A stretch of 42,709 bases of DNA from CG2-30-68-42 sp037440385 (GCA_037440385.1 JBBIUI010000007.1:1-42709); one strand, 5' to 3'; positions 17,363-26,880 are shown, counted from the stretch's first letter. Numbers and translations are program-made. The notes: generated by a model from the sequence alone, not told the origin.

Positions 17363-18628
17363 TCATTTCGATCCTGCGACCTTGGCCTGATCGGAATAGA
17401 GCACGATCGGTTTGCCGTCGCCCTCGACGGTGTTTTCGTCGACCACGACCTTGCTGACATTTTCCATGGTCGGGAGTTCATACATGATGTCGAGCAGCGA
17501 GGTTTCGAGGATGGAGCGCAGCCCGCGCGCGCCAGTCTTGCGTTTGAGCGCGCGGCGGGCGATCGCGCGCAGTGCGGGCTGCCGGAATTCCAGCTCGACC
17601 CCTTCCATGGAGAACAGCCGCTGATACTGCTTCGTCAGCGCGTTCTTCGGTTCCAGCAGGATCTGGATCAGGGCCGCTTCGTCGAGCTCGTGCAGCGTCG
17701 CGACCACGGGAAGCCGGCCGACGAACTCCGGGATCAGCCCGTAGCGGATCAGATCTTCCGGCTCGACCAGCCGCAGCGTTTCGGTCACGTTCTTGCCGTC
17801 GCGGCTCCTGACTTGCGCACCGAAGCCGATGCCCGCGTTCTCGGTGCGCAGCCGGATGATCTTGTCCAGCCCGTCGAAGGCGCCGCCGCAGATGAACAGG
17901 ATGTTCGTGGTATCGACCTGCACGAAGTCCTGGTTCGGGTGCTTTCGTCCGCCTTGCGGGGGCACCGAAGCGATCGTTCCCTCGATGAGCTTGAGCAGCG
18001 CCTGCTGCACGCCCTCGCCCGACACGTCGCGCGTGATCGACGGGTTGTCCGACTTGCGCGAGATCTTGTCGATCTCGTCGATGTAGACGATGCCCTGCTG
18101 CGCCTTCTCCACCTCGTAGTCGCACTTCTGCAGCAGCTTCTGGATGATGTTCTCGACGTCCTCGCCGACATAACCCGCTTCGGTGAGCGTCGTCGCATCG
18201 GCCATGACGAACGGCACGTTGAGCATCCTGGCCAGCGTCTGCGCCAGCAGCGTCTTGCCCGAGCCGGTCGGACCGATCAGAAGGATGTTGCTCTTCGCCA
18301 GCTCCACCTCGTCGCTCTTGGACAGGTGCTTGAGCCGCTTGTAGTGGTTGTACACGGCGACCGACAGGATGCGTTTGGCATGATCCTGGCCGATCACGTA
18401 TTCGTCCAGGATCGCGCCGATCTCCTTCGGCGTGGGCAGCTCGCCGCGGCCGCTCTTGGGTCCCTGATCCGCGGCGATCTCGTCGCGGATGATGTCGTTG
18501 CACAGTTCGATGCACTCGTCGCAGATGAACACCGAAGGCCCGGCGATGAGCTTGCGCACCTCGTGCTGGCTCTTGCCGCAAAACGAACAGTACAGCAGCT
18601 TGTCTGTGCCGGATTTCCTGTCTGCCAT
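17363..18628 (-). CDS. clpX: ATP-dependent Clp protease, ATPase subunit ClpX
   Basis: AAA+ unfoldase that recognises tagged substrates and feeds them to ClpP. The 421-residue length is normal. The N-terminal zinc-binding domain has four cysteines in YCSFCGKS and FICDECIELC. Walker A is GPTGSGKTLLAQT, Walker B is IVYIDEIDKI, and the pore and ClpP-contact regions are conserved. It lies 25 bp downstream of clpP on the same strand, within tig-clpP-clpX; lon follows after 326 bp with its own promoter. Confidence 0.97.
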   Translation of the reverse strand: MADRKSGTDKLLYCSFCGKSQHEVRKLIAGPSVFICDECIELCNDIIRDEIAADQGPKSGRGELPTPKEIGAILDEYVIGQDHAKRILSVAVYNHYKRLKHLSKSDEVELAKSNILLIGPTGSGKTLLAQTLARMLNVPFVMADATTLTEAGYVGEDVENIIQKLLQKCDYEVEKAQQGIVYIDEIDKISRKSDNPSITRDVSGEGVQQALLKLIEGTIASVPPQGGRKHPNQDFVQVDTTNILFICGGAFDGLDKIIRLRTENAGIGFGAQVRSRDGKNVTETLRLVEPEDLIRYGLIPEFVGRLPVVATLHELDEAALIQILLEPKNALTKQYQRLFSMEGVELEFRQPALRAIARRALKRKTGARGLRSILETSLLDIMYELPTMENVSKVVVDENTVEGDGKPIVLYSDQAKVAGSK

Positions 18629-18653
18629 CGCCGTGTGTCCCGCCGTGTGAGCC

Positions 18654-19301
18654 CTACGCCGCCGCCTCTGCGCGGCTGGTCAGAACCTTGTCCACGAGGC
18701 CGTAGTCGACCGCATCCGCTCCCGAGAAGAAGAAATCCCGGTCGGTATCGCGTTCGATGCGTTCGATCGGCTGCCCGGTGTGCTGCGCCATGAGTTCGTT
18801 CAACCGTTGCCTGAGGTAGAGGATTTCCTTCGCATGGATCTCGATATCCGCGGCCTGGCCCTGAAATCCCCCCATCGGCTGATGGATCATGATCCGCGAG
18901 TTCGGCAGCGCGAAACGTTTCGCCTTCGCACCCGCGCACAGCAGGAATGCACCCATGCTGGCGGCCTGGCCGATGCACAGGGTGCTGACGTCCGGCTTGA
19001 TGAACTGCATCGTATCGTAGATCGCCAGCCCTGCCGATACCGATCCGCCCGGCGAGTTGATGTAGAAATTGATGTCCTTGTCCGGATTCTCGGATTCCAG
19101 GAACAATAACTGCGCGACGATCAGGTTCGCGGTGATGTCGTTCACGGGACCGACGAGGAATACGACGCGCTCCTTCAGCAGCCGTGAATAAATGTCGTAC
19201 GCGCGCTCGCCGCGCCCGCTGGTCTCGATCACCATCGGGATCAGGCCGAGGGCCTGGGGTTCCCGGTGCTGCCCGGCGCCGCATGCCTCGAATTCGTTCA
19301 T
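18654..19301 (-). CDS. clpP: ATP-dependent Clp protease, proteolytic subunit ClpP
   Basis: Barrel-forming serine peptidase that degrades substrates delivered by ClpX or ClpA. The 215 residues contain the catalytic triad Ser115 (GQAASMGAF), His140 (RIMIHQPMGG) and Asp189 (RDTDRDFFFS). The substrate-binding NSPGGSVSAG segment is at 82-91. The first 20 or so residues are a propeptide of the usual kind, and an internal start near MVIETSGRG would give roughly the mature form. It sits between tig (43 bp upstream) and clpX (25 bp downstream) on the same strand. Confidence 0.97.
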   Translation of the reverse strand: MNEFEACGAGQHREPQALGLIPMVIETSGRGERAYDIYSRLLKERVVFLVGPVNDITANLIVAQLLFLESENPDKDINFYINSPGGSVSAGLAIYDTMQFIKPDVSTLCIGQAASMGAFLLCAGAKAKRFALPNSRIMIHQPMGGFQGQAADIEIHAKEILYLRQRLNELMAQHTGQPIERIERDTDRDFFFSGADAVDYGLVDKVLTSRAEAAA

Positions 19302-19344
19302 GCCGAAATCCCTCTCCCGTACCCGGTTCGTCTCGTCACGGGCA

Positions 19345-20673
19345 TCATGCCGCCGCGCCCATCAGTTCGTCGAAGCTCACCGGCTTGTCCACGACCTTCG
19401 CGTTTGCCAGCACCCAATCGACCACGTTCTCCTCGACCACGAGCGCCTCGACCTGTGCGAGCTGCTCCCGTTGTGAATAGTACCAGCGCACCACCTCCGA
19501 CGGGTCTTCGTAGCTTTGGGCGAAGTCGTCGACCATCGTCCGCACCTGTTCGGGTTTCGCATTCAAGCCACGAATTCTGACTATTTCGGCAAGGATCAAC
19601 CCCAGCTTGACCCTGCGCTTCGCCGGTTCGCTGAACCAGCCCGGCTCGACGCCGACGTTCGCCGGATCCACCCCGCGCTGGCGCAGATCGTTCTGCGCGT
19701 TGTGCGCGAGCTGATGCGCCTCCTCCTGAACGAGAGACAGCGGCACTTCGATCTCATTGGCCTGCAACAACGCATCCATGACCTGCTGCTTGATCCGGTT
19801 GCGCAGCCGCTTGCGGACCTCGCGATCGAGGTTGGACCGGACCTCGGCGCGCATCCGAACGAGGTCACCATCGGCGATGCCCAGCGACTTGGCGAAATCC
19901 GCATCGACATCGGGGAGCAGCGGTTCCTCGACCCGTTTCACCACCACCTCGAACCGGGCGCTCTTGCCCGCGAGGTCCCGGGCATGGTAATCGTCTGGAA
20001 AAGCGACGTCGAACGACTTCCGGTCGCCTGCCGCCATGCCCGCGAGCTGCGAATCGAAATCCGGCAGCATCGTACCCGCTCCGAGCACGACGACGAAATC
20101 GGTCCCATCGCCTCCGGGAAAGGGCTGTCCGTCGATTCGTCCGGTGAAATCCAGCTTCATGCGGTCGCCCGATGCGGCGGCTCGCCGGACCTCGCCATAG
20201 CGCGTGCGCTGCTTGCGCAGCACCTCGATCGTCTTGTCCACATCCGCCTCGCCGAGCTCGATGGTCGGGCGTTCGATTCGCACATCGCCGACGTCGGCCA
20301 GCGCGATGTCCGGATAGACCTCGAAGACCGCCGAGAATTCTAGACTCGCCGGATCGCCCCCGTCCTTGCGTTCGAAGCGCGGAAGGCCCGCCACGCGCAG
20401 ATTATGGTTGCGCACCGCGTCGCCGAAAGCGCGTTGCACCGCCTCGCCGATCGCCTCCGAGCGCGCCTGCGGCCCGTATTGCTGCGCGACGAGCTTGAAG
20501 GGTACCTTGCCCGGCCGGAATCCGGCCATCTTCACCGTGCGCGACAACTTCTTCAGCCGCGCGTCGACTTCGCGGTCGATCTGCGCCAGCGCCACCGACA
20601 TGTCGAGGGTTCTCAGAAGCGCAGAGGGTTGCGGTTGGTGCGGTTCGAGCGGTTCGTTCTGCTGGGTCTGCAT
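19345..20673 (-). CDS. tig: Trigger factor, ribosome-associated chaperone
   Basis: Binds the ribosome exit tunnel and shelters nascent chains; also a peptidyl-prolyl isomerase. The 442 residues include the ribosome-binding signature GFRPGK at 51-56, an FKBP-type domain around MKLDFTGRIDGQPFPGG, and a long helical C-terminal domain. The N-terminal strand before the signature (rich in Gln and Pro) is more divergent than in E. coli. I chose the ATG at 20673 because AGGA lies about 8 nt upstream and the family length fits. First gene of the tig-clpP-clpX unit; divergent from prkA. Confidence 0.96.
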   Translation of the reverse strand: MQTQQNEPLEPHQPQPSALLRTLDMSVALAQIDREVDARLKKLSRTVKMAGFRPGKVPFKLVAQQYGPQARSEAIGEAVQRAFGDAVRNHNLRVAGLPRFERKDGGDPASLEFSAVFEVYPDIALADVGDVRIERPTIELGEADVDKTIEVLRKQRTRYGEVRRAAASGDRMKLDFTGRIDGQPFPGGDGTDFVVVLGAGTMLPDFDSQLAGMAAGDRKSFDVAFPDDYHARDLAGKSARFEVVVKRVEEPLLPDVDADFAKSLGIADGDLVRMRAEVRSNLDREVRKRLRNRIKQQVMDALLQANEIEVPLSLVQEEAHQLAHNAQNDLRQRGVDPANVGVEPGWFSEPAKRRVKLGLILAEIVRIRGLNAKPEQVRTMVDDFAQSYEDPSEVVRWYYSQREQLAQVEALVVEENVVDWVLANAKVVDKPVSFDELMGAAA

Positions 20674-21089
20674 GGGAAGTTCCTGAAACTCGCCGAAATG
20701 GGAGTCGTCCCGCCGGGAGCCCGCCGAGGAAGCCGGACGGTTCACGGCGTGCCGGCCGAGCTGCGACGGCATGCCTCGCCGTGCCTTGACGTCACACGGC
20801 CTGCGCGACCGGCGGAATTCTATCACAGCGAATCCGCGTGCCCGCGCGGGTGCGAACAGCGTTCCAGCCGGCCGATGTTGCGCATTGCCGGCCGGTGCGC
20901 GACTCAACCGCAGCGGCCGTCGTGCCGTTGTATTCGCCGAGGAACTTCGCGGCAGCGGGGGACTCACAGCCGGTGAATTCGTCATGTGCCGCGCGGTCGG
21001 TCGGCCGGCACGCGGCGCGTAAGATGCCGGTGTCCGTGCGCGACACTGGCACAGACGCAGGCGGTCGAACATCGACAGGAGGGATGCAA
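20674..21089. other. Divergent intergenic region tig / prkA
   Basis: The 416-bp gap should carry promoters for two transcription units in opposite directions. The tig side has an extended -10 (listed separately). On the prkA side only the ribosome site AGGAGG at 21077-21082 is clear; I found no convincing sigma70 pair. No coding region or RNA gene is recognisable in it. Confidence 0.5.
20817..20825 (-). promoter_or_regulatory. Predicted extended -10 promoter of tig
   Basis: On the minus strand TGATAGAAT is an extended -10 element (TGn followed by TAGAAT) 144 bp before the tig start. No -35 match is present, as is common for extended -10 promoters. No RpoH-like pair was found in front of tig. 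Confidence 0.42.
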
Positions 21090-23012
21090 ATGAAATTCCT
21101 GAGCGAATATCAGGCCCGCTACGAATCGGCCCGCGAGGAGGAGTTGAGCGTCCAGGAATACCTCGAGGTATGCCGCAGCGACGCCGCGGCGTATGCCACT
21201 GCGGCGGAACGGCTGCTGATGGCCATCGGCGAACCGGAGCTGATCGACACGAGAACCGATGCCCGGCTTTCGCGCATCTTCTCCAACAAGATCATCAAGC
21301 TCTACCCCGCCTTCCGGGACTTCTATGGCCTGGAGGACGTGATCGAGAACATCGTCGCGTACTTCCGCCATGCGGCCCAGGGGCTGGAGGAGAAGAAGCA
21401 GATCCTCTACCTGCTCGGACCGGTCGGCGGCGGCAAGTCCTCGCTGGCGGAAAAACTCAAGCAACTGATGGAGCGCGTGCCGTTCTACGCTCTCCAGGGT
21501 TCGCCGGTTCACGAATCTCCGCTCGGCCTGTTCAACCCGGACGAGGATGGCCACATCCTGGAAGAGGATTTCCGCATTCCCCGCCGCTATCTGAATGGCA
21601 TCATGTCGCCCTGGGCGGTCAAGCGGCTGCACGAATTCAACGGCGACATCACCCGCTTCAAGGTCGTGAAACTCGTGCCGTCCGTGCTGCGCCAGATCGC
21701 GGTCGCCAAGACCGAGCCGGGCGACGAGAACAACCAGGACATCTCGGCGCTGGTCGGCAAGATCGATATCCGCAAGCTGGAACAGTACGCGCAGAACGAC
21801 CCGGACGCGTACAGCTGCTCGGGCGGGCTGTGCCTCGCCAACCGCGGGCTGCTCGAGTTCGTCGAGATGTTCAAGGCCCCGATCAAGGTTCTGCACCCGC
21901 TGCTCACCGCCACGCAGGAAGGCAACTACAAGGGTACGGAAGGCTTCGGCGCGATCCCGTTCGATGGCATCGTGCTCGCGCATTCGAACGAGTCGGAATG
22001 GCTGGCTTTCAAGAACAACCGCAACAACGAAGCCTTCCTCGACCGCATCTACACGGTCAAAGTGCCCTATTGCCTGCGCGTGTCCGACGAGATGAAGATC
22101 TACGGCAAGCTGCTGGCCAATTCATCGCTTTCGCACGCTCCCTGTGCCCCGGACACGCTGCGCATGATGGCCCAGTTCGCGGTGCTCTCGCGGCTCAAGG
22201 AGCCCGAGAACTCGAGCGTGCTGTCGAAGATGCGCATCTATGACGGCGAGAATCTCAAGGACACCGACCCGAAGGCCAAGTCGTACCAGGAGTATCGCGA
22301 CTACGCGGGAGTCGACGAAGGCATGACGGGGTTGTCGACACGCTTTGCCTTCAAGGTGCTGTCGAAGGTGTTCAATTTCGATCACCGCGAGGTGGCGGCC
22401 AATCCCGTACACCTGATGTACGTGCTCGAGCAGGCCATCGCGCAGGAGCAGTTCCCGCCCGAGACCGAGGGACGCTACCTGCGTTTCATCAAGGAGTACC
22501 TTGCGCCGCATTATGCCGAATTCATCGGCAAGGAGATCCAGACTGCCTATCTCGAGTCGTATTCCGAGTACGGACAGAACATCTTCGACCGCTATGTCAC
22601 CTACGCCGATTTCTGGATCCAGGACCAGGACTACCGCGACCCGAACACCGGAGAGATTTTCGACCGTGCCGCGCTCAACGACGAACTGGAGAAGATCGAG
22701 AAGCCGGCCGGCATCGGCAACCCGAAGGACTTTCGCAACGAGATCGTCAATTTCGTGCTTCGCGCGCGCGCCAAGAACGCGGGAAAGAACCCGCTGTGGA
22801 CGTCGTACGAGAAACTTCGCGCAGTGATCGAGAAGAAGATGTTCTCGAATACGGAGGACCTGCTGCCGGTGATCTCCTTCAACGCCAAAGCCTCGGCCGA
22901 CGAGCAGAAGAAGCATCAGGACTTCCTCAATCGGATGACCGAAAAGGGTTACACGGAGAAGCAGGTGCGCCTGCTGTGCGAATGGTACCTGCGGGTGCGC
23001 AAGTCCTCGTGA
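21090..23012 (+). CDS. prkA: PrkA/YeaG family serine protein kinase
   Basis: AAA-like protein kinase of the PrkA family (YeaG in E. coli), linked to starvation and stress survival. Its exact substrates are not established here. The 640-residue protein has Walker A GPVGGGKS at 110-117 within the PrkA AAA domain, and a C-terminal PrkA domain with conserved stretches such as QNIFDRYVTYADFWIQDQDY. The start at 21090 is fixed by a perfect AGGAGG 7 nt upstream; an in-frame ATG at 21084 would abut that site. It is the first gene of the conserved stress module prkA-yeaH-spoVR; 64 bp separate it from the next start. Confidence 0.95.
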   Translation: MKFLSEYQARYESAREEELSVQEYLEVCRSDAAAYATAAERLLMAIGEPELIDTRTDARLSRIFSNKIIKLYPAFRDFYGLEDVIENIVAYFRHAAQGLEEKKQILYLLGPVGGGKSSLAEKLKQLMERVPFYALQGSPVHESPLGLFNPDEDGHILEEDFRIPRRYLNGIMSPWAVKRLHEFNGDITRFKVVKLVPSVLRQIAVAKTEPGDENNQDISALVGKIDIRKLEQYAQNDPDAYSCSGGLCLANRGLLEFVEMFKAPIKVLHPLLTATQEGNYKGTEGFGAIPFDGIVLAHSNESEWLAFKNNRNNEAFLDRIYTVKVPYCLRVSDEMKIYGKLLANSSLSHAPCAPDTLRMMAQFAVLSRLKEPENSSVLSKMRIYDGENLKDTDPKAKSYQEYRDYAGVDEGMTGLSTRFAFKVLSKVFNFDHREVAANPVHLMYVLEQAIAQEQFPPETEGRYLRFIKEYLAPHYAEFIGKEIQTAYLESYSEYGQNIFDRYVTYADFWIQDQDYRDPNTGEIFDRAALNDELEKIEKPAGIGNPKDFRNEIVNFVLRARAKNAGKNPLWTSYEKLRAVIEKKMFSNTEDLLPVISFNAKASADEQKKHQDFLNRMTEKGYTEKQVRLLCEWYLRVRKSS

Positions 23013-23076
23013 GCAGTGCAACGCGGGCGTGCGGCGGCGCGAGCGCGTCGAGCTGACCCGGCGAAGGGAGAACCGA

Positions 23077-24342
23077 GTGTTTCGCGTCGTCGATCACCGC
23101 TACGACAGTCGGAACAAGAGCGCGGTCAACCGCCAGCGGTTCTTCCGCCGGTTCCGCGCGCAGATCCGGCGCGCGGTATCCGACGCCATCACCGGGCGCA
23201 GCATCACGGACATCGACGCCGGCGAGGACATCAGCATTCCAGCCAAGGATCTCTCCGAACCGCAGTTCGGCCTGGGCGAGGGCGGGGTTCGCGAGAACGT
23301 CTATGCCGGCAACGACCGTTTCAACGCCGGGGACGAAGTCGAGCGCCCGCTGGCCGGCCAGGGCGAGGGCCGCGGAGGTGCCGGTGACGGGACGGGGCTG
23401 GAGGACGACTTCGTCTTTCACGTGTCGCGCGAGGAATTTCTCAACCTCTTCTTCGACGATCTGGCGCTTCCCGATCTGGTGAAGAAGGAACTGGCCCGGA
23501 TCCCCGAGCACAAGCTGGTACGGGCCGGCTTCAGCCAGACCGGCGTCCCGGCCAATCTGAACATCGTGCGTTCCATGCGCGGCGCGCTCGGCCGCCGCAC
23601 CGCGCTCGCGGCACCGTACCGCATGCGGCTTCAGGAAGCGGAGCAGGAACTGGCCGAGCTCGTCCCGGTTCGCGGGGATGACGACGACGCCGTGCGCGCG
23701 TTGCGCGAGGAGATCGCGCACCTGAAGACGCGCATCGAAGCGATTCCCTTCATCGACAGCTTCGATCTGCGCTTCAACAACCGGATCCGGCAACCCAGAC
23801 CGACGACCCAGGCGGCGATGTTCTGCCTGATGGACGTGTCCGGATCGATGGACGAAGAGAAGAAGGAAATCGCGAAGCGCTTCTTCCTGCTGCTGTACCT
23901 GTTCCTGCGGCGCAACTACGAGAATGTCGATGTCGTGTTCATCCGTCATCACACGGTCGCGTCCGAAGTCACCGAGGAAGAGTTCTTCCATTCGCGCGAG
24001 TCCGGCGGGACGGTGGTCTCCAGCGCGCTGAAGCTGATGCACGAGATCATCCGCGACCGCTATTCGAGCGGGGCCTGGAACCTCTACGGCGCCCAGGCTT
24101 CCGACGGCGACAACTGGGACAACGATTCGCCGGTGTGCCGCGACCTGCTCATCGACGCGATCGTTCCGCTGGTGCAATATTTCGCCTATGTCGAGATCGC
24201 CGCAGGCGAGCCCCAGAACCTCTGGCGGGAGTACCTGCGAGTCGCCGCGCGCAGTCCCCGGTTCGCGATGCAGCGCATCGGCGATCTCACCGACATCTAT
24301 CCGGTATTCCGCGAGCTGTTCAGAAAGAAGGCGGCCGCATGA
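23077..24342 (+). CDS. yeaH: YeaH/YhbH family protein with VWA domain
   Basis: Member of the DUF444 family that accompanies PrkA. The C-terminal half has a von Willebrand A fold with the metal-site motif DVSGS near residue 253 (CLMDVSGSMDEEKKE). The N-terminal part begins FRVVDHRYDSRNKSAVNRQR and contains the conserved SEPQFGLGEGG segment. The role is unknown beyond co-occurrence with PrkA and SpoVR. I chose the GTG at 23077, which has GGGAG upstream and starts exactly where E. coli YeaH does; an ATG at 23029 would add 16 basic residues outside the family alignment. Its stop overlaps the spoVR start as ATGA, implying translational coupling. Confidence 0.92.
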   Translation: MFRVVDHRYDSRNKSAVNRQRFFRRFRAQIRRAVSDAITGRSITDIDAGEDISIPAKDLSEPQFGLGEGGVRENVYAGNDRFNAGDEVERPLAGQGEGRGGAGDGTGLEDDFVFHVSREEFLNLFFDDLALPDLVKKELARIPEHKLVRAGFSQTGVPANLNIVRSMRGALGRRTALAAPYRMRLQEAEQELAELVPVRGDDDDAVRALREEIAHLKTRIEAIPFIDSFDLRFNNRIRQPRPTTQAAMFCLMDVSGSMDEEKKEIAKRFFLLLYLFLRRNYENVDVVFIRHHTVASEVTEEEFFHSRESGGTVVSSALKLMHEIIRDRYSSGAWNLYGAQASDGDNWDNDSPVCRDLLIDAIVPLVQYFAYVEIAAGEPQNLWREYLRVAARSPRFAMQRIGDLTDIYPVFRELFRKKAAA

Positions 24343-25916
24343 GCCGCGAGCGGCGGCCGGGCGCAGCGGGCACGCGACCGAGCGCGCGCGGAGCGCACGG
24401 ACGCGGCGCGCGGCCACTGCCCGCACCCGGCGAGTGGTCGATCGAACTGATCGAGCGTTACAACGGCGAGCTCGCCCGGCTTGCGGCCGGCTTCGGACTG
24501 GACACCTACCCGATCCAGATCGAGCTGATCACGGCCGAGCAGATGATGGACGCCTATGCCTCGATCGGAATGCCGACGTACTACCACCACTGGTCCTTCG
24601 GCAAGCACTTTCTGGCCACCGAGAAGCGCTACAAACGCGGCCAGATGGGACTCGCGTACGAGATCGTCATCAATTCCGACCCCTGCATCGCCTACCTCAT
24701 GGAAGAGAACACCATGACGATGCAGGCCCTGGTGATCGCACACGCCGCCTATGGCCACAATTCGTTCTTCAAGAACAACTACCTGTTCACGACCTGGACC
24801 AGCGCCGAAGGCATCATCGACTACCTGCTGTTCGCGCGGAATTACATCGCCGAATGCGAGCAGCGTCACGGGGAACAGCGCGTCGAGGAACTGCTCGATT
24901 CCTGCCATGCGCTGATGAACCTCGGCGTCGATCGCTACAAGCGCTCGTCCCGGCTCTCGCTCGAGCGTGAGCGCGAGCGCCAGAGGGAGCGCGAAGCGTT
25001 CATCCAGGCGCAGGTCAACGACCTTTGGCGCACGCTGCCCGCACACGAGCAGGTCGAGGCCGGCGAAGAGCCGGTCCGTTTCCCTGCGGAGCCGCAGGAA
25101 AACCTGCTGTACTTCGTCGAGAAGCACGCACCGCTACTCGAGCCCTGGCAGCGCGAGATCGTGCGCATCGTGCGCAAGATCGCGCAGTACTTCTACCCGC
25201 AGCGCCAGACCCAGGTGATGAACGAGGGCTGGGCCTGCTTCTGGCATTACACGCTGATCAACGCGTTGTATGACGAGGGGCTGCTCGCAGAACACTTCAT
25301 GATCGAATTCCTGCAGCACCACACCAACGTCATCGCTCAGCCGCCCTACGACAGCCCGCATTACTCGGGCATCAATCCCTACGCGCTCGGGTTCGCGATG
25401 TGGCGCGACCTGCGCCGAATCTGCGAACGACCCGATGCCGAGGACCGGGAATGGTTTCCCGAGATCGCGGGCAGCGACTGGCGGACCTGCCTCGACTTCG
25501 CGATGCGCAACTTCAAGGACGAGAGCTTCATCGCCCAGTTCCTGTCCCCGCGGCTGATCCGCGAGTTGCGCCTGTTCGCGGTGCTCGACGACGATCGCCA
25601 GGAGCATCTGCGCATCTCCGCCATACACGACGCGCGCGGCTACCGCGCGATCCGCAACGCGCTCTCCCTCCAGTACAACCTCGGCAATCTCGAGCCCGAT
25701 GTCCAGGTCTGGAACGCCGACATCCGCGGCGACCGGTCGTTGACCCTGCGCCACCGGCAGACCCATCGCCGCCCGCTGCACCAGGCGACCGAGGAGGTGC
25801 TCAAGCACATGGCCCGCCTGTGGGGTTTCACGGTGCGCCTGGAGACGCTGCGCGAGGACGGCTCGATCGAGCTCACCGGCGAATGCAGGGTGGAGAAACG
25901 CAAGGGCGCGCGCTGA
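24339..25916 (+). CDS. spoVR: SpoVR family protein (YcgB-like)
   Basis: Member of the SpoVR family, named for a Bacillus cortex gene but widespread in proteobacteria (YcgB in E. coli), where it occurs with prkA and yeaH. No enzymatic activity can be read from the sequence. The 525 residues include conserved segments YPIQIELITAEQMMDAYAS, YYHHWSFGKHF, ENTMTMQALVIAHAAYGHN, and VMNEGWACFWHYT. The first 28 residues are Arg- and Gly-rich and poorly conserved, so a later start is conceivable, but the ATG at 24339 overlaps the yeaH stop by 4 nt, which favours it. Last gene of the module; it converges on the PEP-CTERM gene. Confidence 0.94.
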   Translation: MSRERRPGAAGTRPSARGAHGRGARPLPAPGEWSIELIERYNGELARLAAGFGLDTYPIQIELITAEQMMDAYASIGMPTYYHHWSFGKHFLATEKRYKRGQMGLAYEIVINSDPCIAYLMEENTMTMQALVIAHAAYGHNSFFKNNYLFTTWTSAEGIIDYLLFARNYIAECEQRHGEQRVEELLDSCHALMNLGVDRYKRSSRLSLERERERQREREAFIQAQVNDLWRTLPAHEQVEAGEEPVRFPAEPQENLLYFVEKHAPLLEPWQREIVRIVRKIAQYFYPQRQTQVMNEGWACFWHYTLINALYDEGLLAEHFMIEFLQHHTNVIAQPPYDSPHYSGINPYALGFAMWRDLRRICERPDAEDREWFPEIAGSDWRTCLDFAMRNFKDESFIAQFLSPRLIRELRLFAVLDDDRQEHLRISAIHDARGYRAIRNALSLQYNLGNLEPDVQVWNADIRGDRSLTLRHRQTHRRPLHQATEEVLKHMARLWGFTVRLETLREDGSIELTGECRVEKRKGAR

Positions 25917-25949
25917 ATGCGGCGTGCGCGCCGGCTTCCTTCCGTGCCT

Positions 25950-26732
25950 TCATGCCGCGAGGCGCCGCCTCGCGGTACAGGCCAGCACGCCGAGGCCGGA
26001 CAACAGCAGCATCCAGTCTCGTGGCTCCGGCACGGGTGCCAGCGAACCCGTGACGGCGATGTCGTCGATCCCAACCCATTCGTCATTGCCGACCGCGTTT
26101 GCGGTGATGAAGCGCAACTCGAGCTCGCCGATGCCGGCCGCCGCACCGGGAAGCGTCAGCGAGACGGGCGTCGTCAGCCCCGCGGCCGAGCCCGCGGTCG
26201 CATCCGCGATGAACGCCGACGGCAGATCGATGAAATCCCCGGCGGCGCCGCTGCGATACTGCAGCGCGATCGGCTGGAGCGCATCGTCCATTGAACCGTC
26301 CAGGTCGCGCGCGACGAAACTCACCTGCACGTCCTGCCAGCCACGCGTGTCCAGATGCAGCAGCAGGAAGGGCGCATCCGCGGTACCCGATCCCTGCAGC
26401 CCGACGACCGGATCGGCCAGCTCGAATTCGGCGAGTCCGCCCGAGGTCAGCGTATTCGGATTGAGCTGATTCGCGAGCACCTGCACCGGTGTGGCCGTTC
26501 CCGGCGCGAGGATAGACGACGGATCCGCACCGGCGCCCGACACGAGGCCATCACCGCGATGACCGAGGATGCCCGGGACCTGCGACCAGTCGTCGTTGGC
26601 ACCGATCAGCGAGACGTCGGTCCAGTCCTGATCGAACGGCAACGGGCGATAGCTTCCGTCGGCATGGGCGGAAGCCGCGCACAGCAGCGAAAGCGACGCG
26701 AGGGCCATACAAAGTCCGGATTTGCGCAACAT
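25950..26732 (-). CDS. Secreted PEP-CTERM sorting-domain protein
   Basis: Exported protein of 260 residues with a signal peptide (MLRKSGLCMALASLSLLCAA, ending ASAHA near residue 23) and a C-terminal PEP-CTERM tripartite signal: VPEP motif, a hydrophobic helix (WMLLLSGLGVLAC) and a basic tail TARRRLAA. In known systems such tails are recognised by an exosortase (EpsH/XrtA family) in organisms that make exopolysaccharide. The middle is Asp/Gly/Ala-rich, beta-strand-like, with WVGIDDIAVTGS just before the sorting signal, typical of carbohydrate-binding or jelly-roll-like regions of such proteins; no catalytic motif was seen. GGGAGG precedes the ATG at 26732. It is alone on its strand below tRNA-Leu. 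Confidence 0.88.
   Translation of the reverse strand: MLRKSGLCMALASLSLLCAASAHADGSYRPLPFDQDWTDVSLIGANDDWSQVPGILGHRGDGLVSGAGADPSSILAPGTATPVQVLANQLNPNTLTSGGLAEFELADPVVGLQGSGTADAPFLLLHLDTRGWQDVQVSFVARDLDGSMDDALQPIALQYRSGAAGDFIDLPSAFIADATAGSAAGLTTPVSLTLPGAAAGIGELELRFITANAVGNDEWVGIDDIAVTGSLAPVPEPRDWMLLLSGLGVLACTARRRLAA
25955..25975. terminator. Perfect hairpin at the spoVR / PEP-CTERM convergence
   Basis: A 9-bp perfect stem CCGCGAGGC / GCCTCGCGG with a 3-nt loop lies in the last codons of the PEP-CTERM gene, 39 bp past the spoVR stop. It could attenuate transcription from spoVR, but neither strand has a following T run, so it is terminator-like at best. Confidence 0.35.
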
Positions 26733-26763
26733 GAGGAGCCTCCCTTTGGTTGAGTTGCGCAAC
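26722..26763. promoter_or_regulatory. Paired TTGCGCAAC sites at the PEP-CTERM gene start
   Basis: TTGCGCAAC occurs at 26722-26730, overlapping the start codon, and at 26755-26763 as part of the perfect palindrome GTTGCGCAAC (26754-26763). The 33-bp spacing is about three helical turns. The arrangement resembles a two-site operator, though the copy at the start also encodes residues 2-4 of the protein and may be coincidence. Confidence 0.3.
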
Positions 26764-26880
26764 CAGTGTGAGCCGGCGGGCGCCACCGCTCAATACGCCG
26801 TCATGCCTAGGAAGGGTCGGCCTGACGCGCTATGACGTTCGTTCGGAGTGTGCTCCGGGTTCCGGCGAAGACACCGGCGA

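Noticed and set aside
20690..20720. CCCATTT in front of tig as a heat-shock -10
   Set aside because: No CTTGAA-like -35 element lies 11-16 bp upstream.
21040..21075. Possible sigma54 promoter before prkA (TGGCAC at about 21049)
   Set aside because: The GG to GC distance is 11 instead of the required 10 bases and the -12 box is not TTGC. The E. coli homologues are reported to be nitrogen-regulated, so I looked for it, but the match is not good enough.
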